DNA from: Anastrepha obliqua
Taxonomy: Eukaryota > Arthropoda > Insecta > Diptera > Tephritidae
Direction of reading: 5' to 3'
Length of the DNA stretch: 64,000 bases
Assembly: GCF_027943255.1 (NCBI RefSeq)
Contig: NC_072893.1
Coordinates: 122,635,784 to 122,699,783, forward strand
Shown here piece by piece: positions 22,071 through 32,612 of the stretch. Both the position numbers and the translations under genes were made by a program. The notes below the pieces were generated by a model. That model was not told the DNA's origin. It saw nothing but the letters and a program-made list of their open reading frames with translations, and did not search any database. Positions within the stretch are counted from its first letter, which is position 1. Every line of letters starts with the position of its first letter.

Positions 22071-22860
22071 AGTTTTAGGGGTTAGGGGTAGTCGGAATTT
22101 AGGGGTTAGGGGTAGTCAGAATTTTTTTGCATTTTCTTAGAGTATAATATCTTAAAAATGTTGTATGAAAATTTTAAATGAATCCGACAAATACTTTTCG
22201 AGTTATTCAACAATTAACAAAGGGCCCTCGAGCGCTCCGGAGCTCGATAGCAAAACTTTAAACGCGTTTTTCTCAAAACTATGTTTTTTGAACTGGGTAT
22301 CACTGTAACTTAAAAACGCTTGGTAGATTTTAATAAAATTTATACTGCTTTTGAAAAACATAAAAGACTGGTGCCTGATCGAAGGATTTTTCTTTTAAAT
22401 TTCGGTTTTTTTAACATTTAATTGTCGTTTTTTTTCGATCGAAGGATTTTTTTTTTTAATTTCGGTTTTTTTTTAATAATTAATTGTCGTTTTTTTTCTC
22501 GAAAATCTGAGAAATATTTCCTGAGCCCGCCATATTGTTAATTTAAAAAAAAAATAGCTTCTATGAGGCACAAGATTATCTATTAATAAACCTATTTTAC
22601 TTTTTGATTGATTTTAGATGAATCTCCAAGAACTTGTGATGATCACCGGAAGGGACTTCTGAAGAAACGAGTTCCACACAAATACCGATAACTTTTACAA
22701 TTATTATTGTATATATATATTTTTTTTTTTTAATTTTGCTTAAGTCAAGCCGAAACATGATGTATTAATGCTGTGTTTTTATTTTTGTAAAATAAAGCAA
22801 TTGACTAGCAAAAAAAAAGAATAAATATTCATTCCATAGAACGCTTTATAGGCAAGTTTG
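22071..22860. repeat. Short tandem duplications within possible transposon debris
   Basis: A unit containing TTAGGGGTTAGGGGTAGTC is present twice (22076-22125). A roughly 62-bp unit with CGATCGAAGGATTTTT, AATTTCGG and TTAATTGTCG is duplicated in tandem (22376-22500). The rest (CGCGTTTTTCTCAAAACTAT) has the look of non-coding transposon ends, but no terminal repeats were found. Confidence 0.45.
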
Positions 22861-22979
22861 CAGCACGGAAATGGCTTGCAAAGTTCAAAATGGTGGCTTC
22901 AGGAGATACGCCAAAGCCGAGAGTCCAGCCGGATCTTCTTCCAAAGAAGAACGTAATATATGTTTAGTGGGACTGGGGG

Positions 22980-23100
22980 GTATGGTGCTCTGGTAATTGC
23001 TCGAAATGCTACGGTCAACAAGGAGATATACATTGGATTTTAGGACATAGGAACATAGAGGGAAATTTAATTGCTGATGAGTTTGCCAAGAACCGTCGAC
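22980..23100 (+). pseudogene. RNase H fragment of a LINE
   Basis: The frame reads WILGHRNIEGNLIADEFAK (23033-23090). This is the RNase H C-terminal signature, and the nucleotide stretch GGACATAGGAACATAGAGGG is identical to 14999-15018. It is an isolated fragment with no flanking LINE sequence recognised. Confidence 0.65.
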
Positions 23101-24080
23101 TGGATCAGCTGATTATTAAAATACCCAATATATTATAAGTGCACAAATTTCATGTAGATATTAATACGAGTAAATTGCTGCCCTAGAATCGATAGAATTT
23201 TTTTCTAAAATTCTGAAAAGAATTTTTTTCTAACATTCAGTGTTTACTTATGCATATTATACTCTACCCATCACCATGCATTGGTGCGTCCATATTTGAG
23301 TCTTAAACTTTTTGATCTAAAAAAAATCAACTAATTTGCAGACTGGTTTTGTTCTAGTCAATGGCGAACAAGTATGATTTCGTCTATTAGGTTTCCGTAC
23401 TAGTTTGGCTCCTCCCTGCAGGGTATTTGCTAAAGAAAAAGCGCAGCAATAACTGCATAACGAGCAACAACATTCACTTATCTCCCACTTACCACCGTTA
23501 AAGGTGGCGTGCATAGTCGCGAAATTGGGGGAGGCTTTTGATTGCTGTTTTTGTATGTTATACCCATTTCTTGAGTGAACTTTTCAAGTTAAAAATGCTG
23601 ATTTTTTTATTTATTTATTCATTTTAATTATGCAAGCACATGAAAAGATTATCAACTTGCAAACTTATACGATGTTGCGGATATATGTATGTATGTAGGT
23701 ATGCACATCTGTGTTATTGCGTTCATTAGAGCGTTGATGATGGTGAGATCTAACATCATCCTTCAGCATCAGCAACGAGTTAATGGACTTTCCGCACCAC
23801 ATATCGCAAATGCTAGGACCTTTTCACAAATCACACAAATATATTTAAATACATACATACATATTACAATGTACTTTATATATTTCAACAAATTCGTATT
23901 TCTCGACCTAGTCAAAATCTAATTCAAAGGGAGTTATTCCAACTTCTGAATATTTTGTAAGTTTAATGTAGGCAACTACGAAGAAAAACTTCATAGATTG
24001 AGTAAAAATGTAATCTTCAATATATAATTTTTGATTTTTCTATTTTCAAATAATAATCGTCCTCGAGTGAAATGCCCTAC
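23101..24080. other. No gene seen
   Basis: AT-rich spacer with small (GTAT)n at about 23680-23700. The frames at 23317 and 23689 have no recognisable domain. Confidence 0.5.
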
Positions 24081-24084
24081 GCCC

Positions 24085-24590
24085 TACTTTAATAGCGCGA
24101 TGAAATATTCGAAATCTCCATGATAGCCTTCCAAAAAGCCATTTCTACGCTCATCCGCGCTGTACTCAATCCTTAGTTGAAAATAGATTCGTCTTGGGAA
24201 GCTCCAAAAGCATCCGCCCTCTACTCAATTTATAGTTAAAAATTTCTTGTGAAGCACTAGGGATGCTATTTCGGTTCAATTCTTTGAGTAGGCGTCGGTC
24301 TAATGCGCAGATATCAGCGCCTGTAAAATAATATGGCGTCGGAAAAGTATGCCCTTTTTGGTAGTTAGTTTTGCGGAATGTTGAGCTTTCCTGCAGTCAG
24401 CGCGGAAGGCAAGGAACAATTTTTAAGAACTGCAACGTCCGACGCTTTTCCATTTCCTCCGGCATCGATATAATATGGACATCTACAGCTAAACCAACTG
24501 TATACTAAAGAACTCGTTATATTTAAAATAATCTCATTCGTATTTCGCAGGTACCTTAGTTCGGATGTGTTTGTCGTTAACAGCACCTAA
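24085..24590 (-). pseudogene. PIF/Harbinger transposase fragment
   Basis: The minus strand from about 24470 down reads YYIDAGGNGKASDVAVLKNC, then SLPSALTAGKLNIPQN. After several stops and shifts come LRPTPTQRIEPK and LSTARMSVEMAFWKAI. These follow the Harbinger DDE order: D.G..G..SD..V.....L..AL..G.LNIP, then the FNYRLSRARR.VENAFG segment with the last catalytic Glu. It is pseudogenised, and terminal repeats were not found. It is not obviously part of the Harbinger at 32.3 kb. Confidence 0.75.
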
Positions 24591-24686
24591 CTTGTGAGAA
24601 AACTGTAATTTCATAAGAAACCCCCCCGCGACGTGGTTCCATTCACCTTTTGTGTTTGGAGTCTGGAGTCTGCAAAAATCTTAATA

Positions 24687-26081
24687 CAGTCTAATCTTGG
24701 TAATTCGGGCACTTGATAATTCGGACAACGCGGTAATCCGGACACCAAAACGTTTTCTATTGAAGTCTCTGTAATCCGGACACCACGTATACATGTACCT
24801 CTAAAATTCGGACACTTCTTTATTTTCCAGTGAATATGCTGAAATAAAAAGGAATTCCGTTATTTTTTATTTTATTTTATAAAGGGGACTCCCCTGCTAA
24901 CTACTTTGCGTGAATAGTGTGTTTAAGTGCTCGTCAGCCTCCTAGTTCATATTCATAAGCATATTTGCGTAACGTATAGTTCAGTAGCTAATTTCAAACA
25001 TTAACTCCATAATTTCTTTAACTGTGGACTGTATAAATTTAACTATGGCACCAGCAGCTAAGAAAAAACCATACGTTTTTAACGATAGACCAGAAAAAAG
25101 AAGTTCTTAAGAAACTAAGTGAAGGACAGTCAATTCGACAGCTAGCTGCGCAATACAATGTAGGTAAATCTACAATTTCGGACATAAAATCAAGTGGATT
25201 AAAGATTGATAGATAAAAAACGAAAACATTTTGTAAGAAGAGTTTACACTCCTTTGATTATATTTTGCAGTTACATTGCTAGAACAGAATGTGGCCTTGG
25301 AAAGCGTAAAACTATGCGACCTGCGGAGTTTGAAAAGATGGAAGACCACTTGTATAAATGGTTTGTAAACGCAAGACGAAACAAAGCACCGATTTCCTCG
25401 GAAATCATCAAAGAAAAGACCAAACAATTCTGTTCCCAAATTTACGGACAAAGTGTGGAATTTGTGGCTAGTAATGGTTGGTTTAGTAATTTTCGCTCCC
25501 GATATGGAATTAAATTCTTAAAAATATCTGGCGAAAAACTTCCCAATGGTTCTACTGCTGTGCAACCCTTTATTGAAAAATTGCGAAAGAAAATTGCAGA
25601 AATGGGCATTACGTATGATCAGGTTTATAATGCAGATGAGACTGCTTTGTTTTGGAAAAAACTTCCAGAAAAACCCCTTGCATTGCATAATGAAAAATCC
25701 GCACCCGGGCGCAAAATTGGAAAAGAAAGAGTAACACTTCTGGTTTGCTGTAATGCAACCGGAGAACATAAACTTCCATTGTTCATGATAGGGAAAGCCA
25801 AAAACCCCAGAGCGTTTAAAAAAGTAAACCTTCCGCTTGGGTACTCCCATACCAAAAATGCTTGGATGACAGAGCAAATCTTTAAAAATTGGTTTGAAAA
25901 CTCATTCGTTAAAGAAGTAAAGCGTTACTTAAAGGAAAAGAATTTACCAGCCAAAGTTTATTTCATTTAATTATTGATCTACTGATTTCTATTAAATTTT
26001 TTACCCACTCGATAATCCGGAAAATTCGATATTTCGGACAACCTCTGATATTTAATTGTCCGAATTATCGAGATTATACTG
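24687..26081 (+). mobile_element. pogo/Tigger-type DNA transposon, internally deleted
   Basis: 1395 bp with TA duplications at 24685-24686 and 26082-26083. The inverted ends are CAGTCTAATCTTGGTAATTC left and, reversed, CAGTATAATCTCGATAATTC right. Subterminal repeats of GGTAATCCGGACA / TAATTCGGACA type occur at both ends. The coding region holds a CENP-B-type N-terminal HTH and part of the DDE domain. The part with the second and third catalytic acids is missing. Confidence 0.92.
25044..25970 (+). pseudogene. Tigger-like transposase, frameshifted and C-terminally truncated
   Basis: The ATG at 25044 starts MAPAAKKKPYVFNDRPEK. A frameshift leads to LKKLSEGQSIRQLAAQYNVG and KSTISDIK (CENP-B/psq-type helix-turn-helix, 25095-25190). 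A second shift opens the long frame to 25970. That frame gives a CENP-B C-terminal-like HTH (MEDHLYKWFVNARRNKAPIS, then FVASNGWFSNFRSRYGIKF) and the start of the DDE domain (ITYDQVYNADETALFWKKLP with the first catalytic Asp, then KERVTLLVCCNATGEHKLPL). The frame ends at PAKVYFI, where the LLLDNAPSH-type second Asp is expected. Non-functional. Confidence 0.88.
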
Positions 26082-26083
26082 TA

Positions 26084-26990
26084 TATGAGGATTAGCTAGC
26101 AAGAAAAATAGAATCAATACGTGAATACCTTTATGTGCTCAACTTCCAGAACGTCGACAACGGCTCGTAACTCTTCAGACATAAATTCACGTACTGTTAG
26201 GGCGAGTTATGCGACAGGCACTAAAGTAATTGATAGGAGTCACCATTTGCTATATACTTCAACATCCAAAGTGCGGTTATGTCATTTCTAGGTATGGTTT
26301 TCCAATAATTAAATTTTATAATCGACCTATTGAATTAAAACTGATTTTTAAAACATGTACATATGTGCGTATTTATAATTAATTAAGTTTTTAAATTCCA
26401 GTTATTTTCAATTATTGTAGTACCTTTATTCGATAGTCTAATTGGCGAAAGAATTTTCTTGGTAGTCGAGCTGCTTTATAATAAACCAAACTCATCAGCC
26501 GTCGTGTCATAGATGACTTCGTGTATAACGACAGCAGAGTACAGTTTATTATTTACGGGTTGTGAAAGGGAGGAAGTCAAACAGAAAACAGGAAAGACGA
26601 CGGCCTCTTAGATTTCGTTAATTCAAAAGGTGATATGTGAATAAATTCTGAAGTGCTTCCTAGAACAAAAATATGCGTTATTTTTGAGTAACGATGTCAA
26701 ATTCGAGAAACCCCTCGAAGGTGGTAGTCCAAATATGTTTCCATGTATCAATAGCAAGTTGAGGCCGAAACGCTAATGTGGTGCTATTTAGCAGGCACTT
26801 TATTTATTTACTTTGCGCTTATGCTGACATCAAATCATTGTCTGATTTGCTGTTATTAAAATATTCAAAACAGTGCTTCATAGAAATTACAAGAATCGTT
26901 ATTTCATGGCAACAGAATACTGTAAAATAAAGTTTTTTTTATTTTATTGAAAATTATTCAATATTTTTAAGTAATATTTAAAAAAAACAC
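26084..26990. other. No gene seen
   Basis: AT-rich spacer, no recognised feature. Confidence 0.5.
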
Positions 26991-26992
26991 CA

Positions 26993-27395
26993 GTCTAACG
27001 GTTAGACGCGATAGAAGTGAAACCTTCCGTAAAACAAACTGAGAGAGAATGAGACGAAAGCAGCATTAGGAGCAAGATAATTATAGGTTCATTATAATAT
27101 TGCTATAAAGTTCATATTTTATTTTCTTCATTTTATTATTATTCATCCTCAATGTTTTCAATTTTAACAAATGATACGAGTGGCTTATGATAGCTAAAAT
27201 ATGATACAAATGCTTTGGTTTCCATGTTGTCAACATGTCTTTGAAATACCGCGTCAATGGTTGTTTTTGATCGTGTTGTCGATTCAGTGCGATTGTTACA
27301 CATTTTTAAATTGAATGTTGTATTGAGAACGTCAATTAAAGGAACCGCTGTGTCCAATGCAAAATTTACGTTAAAATCGCCACTTAAAATCATTG
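26993..27395 (-). mobile_element. Endonuclease fragment, possible Helentron-type (or LINE) element end
   Basis: Minus-strand ORF 27393-27139 reads MILSGDFNVNFALDTAVPLI and later TTRSKTTIDAVFQRHVD, FVSYFSYHKPLVSFVK. GDFNxxF plus TTIDxVF and the YHKPLV block are the C-terminal motifs of apurinic-type (EEP) endonucleases. This version is, to my recollection, common at the C-terminus of insect PIF1-helicase Helentrons, though LINE endonucleases also fit. About 130 bp downstream of its stop lies a 15-bp palindrome GTCTAACGGTTAGAC (26993-27007) that could be the terminal hairpin of such an element. Confidence 0.55.
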
Positions 27396-27613
27396 GAACT
27401 TTATTGTAATCTTTTCTAAGTATACGCGATACTTCTGGTGTATACTTTATTAAATTTTCGTGAATGAATTCCGTGATGCTATTTATTGATTTTTTTTTCT
27501 GTCGATATTCACGACACTTTTCTGCATTATTTTTCGGTATAATTGCGGTAAATATTTAAAAATGAAAATATTTACGAATATAAAAATACACACGCGGTTG
27601 CTATTATGAGCGT

Positions 27614-27728
27614 CCCCAGCAAAACCTGCGTGACCGAAACTCTAACACAATTACATTTTTTTGAATGTTACAAACACATATGCACGCAGGTTTTGCTGGG
27701 GCGTGACCGAAACTCTAACACAATTACA
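27614..27728. repeat. Paired inverted and direct repeat structure
   Basis: The 19-bp arm CCCCAGCAAAACCTGCGTG (27614-27632) is repeated exactly in inverted orientation at 27683-27701. Each arm is followed in the same direction by an identical 27-bp direct repeat starting CGTGACCGAAACTC (27629-27655 and 27702-27728). Perfect conservation suggests recent origin. Confidence 0.85.
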
Positions 27729-27860
27729 CATATGCACTCGTATTTGTTTGAAAATCGACCTTTTTTTTTGGTTCTCCGTCACCTTTGGAAAATGTGTAAA
27801 CAGTAAGCAAACTTTATTCATATATTTTTCCTCATTTTTGCATCAGTAAAATTAAACAAA

Positions 27861-28060
27861 CGCCGTAGCCGAATGGGGTGGTGCGTGACTACTATTCAGA
27901 ATTCACAGAGAGAACTTCAGTTCGAATCTCGGTGAAAACACCAAAATTAAGGAAAACTATTTTTCTAATAGCGCTCACCCCTCAGCAGGCAATGGCAAAG
28001 CACCGAGTGTATTTCTGCCATGAAAAAAAGCTCCTCATAAACATATCATAAAATAAAATA
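27861..28060 (+). repeat. tRNA-derived SINE copy 5
   Basis: Head CGCCGTAGCCGAATGGGGTG (A box), then CAGTTCGAATCTCGGTG (B box), AACACCAAAATTAAGG, CAGGCAATGGCAAAGC and TTTCTGCCATGAAAAAAAGC. It ends early in an (AAATA)n tail at 28045-28070, so the 3' third is missing. Confidence 0.9.
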
Positions 28061-28087
28061 AAATAACTGTATAAAAAAAATTTTTTC

Positions 28088-28153
28088 TTGTGATTCGAAC
28101 CAAGGATTTTGGATCTGAAGCTCACATTGCTAGCCGCTCGGCTATCGCGCCAT
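28088..28153 (-). repeat. tRNA-like sequence (second SINE family head or tRNA pseudogene)
   Basis: The minus strand has an A box TAGCCGAGCGG (28134-28144) and a B box GGTTCGAATCA (28091-28101), correctly spaced for a Pol III promoter. The acceptor stem does not pair (5' GGCGCGA versus 3' CAAGAAA), and the sequence runs into an A/T tail, so this is not a functional tRNA gene. It sits about 320 bp upstream of the Aven-like start codon. Confidence 0.6.
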
Positions 28154-28469
28154 GCTGTCGGCGCTGGCCTAAAAGTTATTTAGTTCGTCGCTACGTGTAT
28201 ATGTAATATTCGTAGCCAAGAGTGTCGCTTTTTTCGTTTCACTTTTTCTCAAATCACTCCCAACGATTCTAAAGAAGTTTTCACTTCAAAAATTGAAATT
28301 AATTACCAACTTTTCTCTTTGAGTGCACTGCGGCAAGTCAGCTGTTTACAACTTACGTGAACACACTCTTTGACTATCGTTTAGCTCCATACCTGTGTGA
28401 ATTGAACATATCACCTTAGCAACGTAAACAAATACTCAAAAACAGGCACCACTTAAAAAGGATATCAAT

Positions 28470-29388
28470 ATGGAAGGCAAGGACAATCGATCGAAAGAGT
28501 GAGTAGGCTGCAATTGCATTGTAATGCTTATGAAGTCATCACTTAATTAACCCCGAAAATACTTTCAGCAAACGTAGCAAAATGAAGCATTATCGTAAGA
28601 AGCCGCCAACACAACACAATAATAACAACACGTCGTCCAGCTCACAAGTGGAGGTAGTGCGTGGTGTAGTTGATGTGGCAGACTCCAGTGATGAACGTTT
28701 TGTTTCAAGACGCGGCTGGACGTCCTCCAGACCACAGCCGCAAGTGCGACGGTTCTCATTGGACGATGAGGACAACGATTTAAATGAAGTGGAGTCGGCA
28801 CAAATGCATGCCGGTGACTTCGGTTTAATGGCACAGTTGCCTACATCTGTAGGTGGTCACTTTCAGTTCGCATCTGAGAAAAATTGGGAAAAAACTGAGG
28901 GTGAGCAATTATTGGACAATACAGAAGCTGGTCAATACTTTACGCTCAATTTGAAATTGTTAAACGTTGGCTTGCAAACGATTCCCTTCTACAAGCGTAT
29001 GGATTATGCGGCTTCAATGTTTACGCGAGCACAGTTGAAAACAATGGAGCAAGCTGCTGAAGTGGCAGAGAAAAGTTATCAGAATGTACTGCATGAGCAC
29101 GAGGCTAATCCACGCATTAAAATCAACAGTGGCAGTCGAAAAAGCGGTTCGGGACGGTCACAAAATAGCGCTAAACCCACAACCACCGCACCAAGTGAAA
29201 CTAATGCACCGGATGAATTGGACGAATTATTGAATTTGACTACAGCCGCTGTGACGAAGGTCGACATAAGTGGGGGTAGTGGTGGTGGCGCAGAAAATGC
29301 AGCAGTGCCTGCTGCGAAGGAAAGTGAAAATGTGGCAGTCAACAAGGATGACATACAAGAATGGCTGGATAATGTGCTAGAGGAGTAG
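28470..29388 (+). CDS. Aven: Aven-like cell-death and checkpoint regulator (2 exons)
   Basis: Exons are 28470-28498 and 28569-29388. The 70-bp intron has GTGAGT and TTTCAG ends, giving 282 residues. The start is the first in-frame ATG (MEGKDNRSK) with an A-rich context. The protein is basic and low-complexity at the N-terminus ([18 protein letters not shown]). It then has a conserved core: [17 protein letters not shown], then [20 protein letters not shown]. The acidic tail has [11 protein letters not shown] and finally [12 protein letters not shown]. The core and the terminal E.WLD motif are those of Aven, a protein that in animals binds anti-apoptotic factors and promotes ATM/ATR checkpoint signalling. 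Function is by homology only. It lies 0.7 kb upstream of the next gene on the same strand. The Ser/Gly-rich linker before the tail is probably disordered. Confidence 0.78.
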
Positions 29389-30079
29389 TGATCTGAATTT
29401 TACTGAGTGTAGCTCGTTTGGGAATATAAACATAAAAAAAGAGTATGAAATATAAAAATGTCTTACTTCAAGCCATGGCTCATTTCTTTAGTTTCAGGTA
29501 TCTGCTAGCCAATACCGACAGAAAATGCACGGCATTGCTCATTATAGCAGAACTAGAACCCCAACCGTTATGACTCAATTTTACAATTCATTTAAAATAG
29601 AATGCGTTTATACTCAAAAAATTAATTATTAAACGACACTACAGTTAGAATGTCGAAATCCCGTAAAACAATCCTCTGTTAGCCGACGTTCGGATAAAAC
29701 TGTGCTGCGTAATTCCTCAATTTACCTTTGCCACTTTTTAATGGATTTTCAAACTAGGCAATTATAATACGTTATTCCTGAAAAACAAGCAACTCAAAAC
29801 AAAATTAGCTATTAAATGTTCTCCTTTAATATATCCTGTAAAAATTTAAATCATTATGCAGAAAACATTAAATTACAGTCACATTGTTACATTTCCCGTA
29901 CGCGAAGGTGATGTGGCAACCTCGCATAACTGTCATTTTCCCATAGAACGTGTTGTCTTTGACTTATTTCGAGCAATTCTGATTCGTAATTAATTGTGAA
30001 ATTATATCTTTTATTGCTAATTCGTAGAGTAATTCCGCAAAATTGTAAAGAAAATTTGCAAAAATCCTGCATAATCAAA
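29389..30079. other. Intergenic region between the two plus-strand genes
   Basis: Holds the 3' untranslated end of the Aven-like gene and the promoter/5' leader of the zinc-finger gene. It is AT-rich, without transposon sequence that I recognise. No clear TATA box; transcription start not determinable by eye. Confidence 0.5.
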
Positions 30080-31452
30080 ATGTCAGCACACACATGCATA
30101 AGTTGCTCCGTTAGATTCTCCACGGCAGATATGCAACGAGATCATTACAAAACTGATTGGCATCGGTATAATCTAAAACGTCGAGTTGCCGAGCTGCCTC
30201 CAGTTACCGCCGAAGCATTCCAGGATATTGTGTTGCGTGTTCGTGAAGAAAAAGCTACAGAGGAATTGGAGAGTCAAATGAGCTTCTACTGTAAAGCATG
30301 CCGTAAGCAGTTTAGTACCCAGAAGGCGCACGACAATCACTTGAATAGTAAAAAGCACAAAGATAATTTGGTACGTTTCGAGAGTGAGCACAAGGGCAAA
30401 GAGGTGGAGATAACGAAAAAGAGTGTGGTGGAGCAAAGACCGCATCCAGCGTTAGCTGCAGCGGCGCAAGGAAAAGGTAAATTTGCATTGCAGCGGCAGC
30501 AGGAGAACGAGCAGGACGACGATGATGAGTACGAAGATTTGGATGACGACGAAAACTTTGAAGTTATCGAAGAGGAAATGGTAATACGATGGGGCATCGA
30601 AACCAAAATAGTTTTGCTAATATTTTATTTTATCATAGACTGATCATATGGATTCGGATGAATGGGAGAAACTAGCTGAAAATCCGCTGACCGAGAAGGA
30701 TTGCCTCTTCTGCACACATGTCAGTGAAGACATGATAGAGAATCTGAAGCATATGTCCGTTGCACATTCCTTCTTCGTACCAGATACAGAGTATTGCACA
30801 GACTTGGAGGGTTTGCTATACTACTTGGGGGAAAAAGTGGCAAATTACTTTATTTGCCTTTCGTGCAATGACCGTGGCAAGACTTTCTATTCATTAGATG
30901 CGGTCCGCAAACACATGATTGACAAGGGCCATTGCCAAATGTTGCACGAAGGTATAGCGTTAGCCGAGTACGCTGATTACTACGACTATAGCTCTAGTTA
31001 TCCCGATCATGTAAGTATGAATGTGAAAATAAAAGAAATACAAAAAAAAAAACTCTGTTACACATATGGGTTCCAACTCACATTTCCCTCTATTCTAACA
31101 GCAAGAAGGCATGGACGTCGATGAAGAAGTTGTACCAGATGTGCTTGATGGCGATGAGTACAAATTGGTTTTACCTTCCGGTGTCGAAATTGGGCATCGT
31201 TCTTTGCTACGCTACTACAAACAACACCTCAATCCAAATCGCGCCCCTGCACCCAAGAAATCTAATCGACGCCTGCATAAAGTGCTCTCGGAATATCGTG
31301 CACTGGGTTGGAGTAAAACGCAGCAGCAAGTGGCCGCACGCAAAGCACGCGATTTGCATGTTATGAAACGTGCGCAAGCCAAATGGCAAATGAAACTTGG
31401 CTGTAGAGCAAATAAGTTGCAGAAACATTATCGCGCACAAATAATGTTCTAA
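30080..31452 (+). CDS. Znf622: ZNF622/REI1-type zinc-finger protein, 60S ribosome maturation factor (3 exons)
   Basis: Exons are 30080-30580, 30639-31010 and 31102-31452, all phase-0 junctions. The introns are 58 bp (GTAATA...CATAG) and 91 bp (GTAAGT...AACAG). The product is 407 residues. Four C2H2-type fingers are visible: C6-C9-H22-H28 (CISCSVRF...DWH), C71-C74-H87-H93 (YCKACRKQF...KKH), a divergent CLFCTHV...HMSVAH in exon 2, and FICLSCNDRG...KHMIDKGH. An acidic stretch (EDLDDDENFEVIEEE) precedes the first junction. The C-terminus has LVLPSGVEIGHRSLLRYY, typical of ZNF622/Rei1. In yeast and human this cytoplasmic factor helps recycle pre-60S export factors. Role here by homology. The length agrees with the family (about 400). 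Confidence 0.93.
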
Positions 31453-32291
31453 GACCAGTAAATTGCTCCGACTTTCCTACGTTTTTGAGTGTTTGTGTGA
31501 CACCGTTTTGTTTTAATTAATTAGTTTTCAAATTTCTAAAATTATAAACTTATTGAACTATGTTATGGAAATATGTTCAAACCTTCTTGCTTTGCAAATA
31601 AAATTTTGAAATATACATATTTTAATGATATTAAGGTACTTTTGCTAAATTTTTTAACAAAATTCAACCGATAAGACAATGGTTACGATTTTTTTCATTA
31701 TAGATTTTGTTCTCTTTTTGAGCTTTAATGCCTTACAACGGAGTCTTAATAATTTGCTATAATGCTTAGATTGACACTAGATTACAGTTTTAATGCAGTA
31801 AGCTGTTGAGCTGACCGGGCAGAGAAGCTGCAAGGTGATGCCTTACCTTCCCATGGATTATTCTTGGATACGCAGACATCTACTGAGTTTAGCGATCGAG
31901 TGTGCCAAATTGCGAGATTTCTTCAGCTTCTTGTGACCTGGGAGCGCTTGTGAGAGCTTTTAGGACTAACAAATTCACAATTATCGATAGTCAGCGCCTT
32001 GGTGGAACTCATGCGGTTTGACTTAACATAACTTTAAGTCTCTTTTTGGTGGATGATGATTTGAATCATACCAGCATCTACTCCAAAGCTGCGCCACTTT
32101 TTAACTACACTTCAGAAGCCATTAGTCGTCTAAGATATTTTAACATAAGTACAGCCGTTGAAAAATATTTAAGAACGATACCCAGTTCTCCCCATTTAAG
32201 ACTTTTTTCAGTAAAATCAGCTAAATGATTTGCATTTAAGGTTTTATTTTATAAATTTAAAATGTTTTTAACCTGTATCAGTCTTTTTGTC
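31453..32291. other. 3' flank of the zinc-finger gene; no further gene seen
   Basis: AATAAA at about 31599-31604 is a plausible polyadenylation signal, 150 bp after the stop. The remaining sequence is AT-rich with no protein-like frame (the 60-codon frame at 32046 has no known motif). Confidence 0.5.
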
Positions 32292-32612
32292 TAAAGCCGG
32301 CCACACACATACAGTTTCAACTGACAGTTTAAACTGTACAATTCAACTGTACAGTCTAACATCCAAGTGTGTGGATATTTCAGTTTCAGTTCAATTCAAC
32401 TCTACAGTTGAACTGAGACAAATGAAATTTTCAATTTTTTAAACTGAAAGTTTAAACTGATTATTACGTGTGTGGGGGTTCGCTGTACATTTCTCAGTTC
32501 AATTAAGAGGAGGTGTGTTGTATTCTGTGGTATTCCTTTTTAAAAGTATAATTTTCGCGTAGTTAAGATAGCGCGTAATAAACCTAATCAAATAATTAGC
32601 GATTTTATTGAA

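Noticed and set aside
28091..28150. Functional tRNA gene
   Set aside because: A and B boxes are present, but the acceptor stem does not pair and no proper tRNA length or 3' end exists.
29079..29354. Minus-strand 91-codon frame
   Set aside because: Antisense to the Aven-like gene; no independent evidence.
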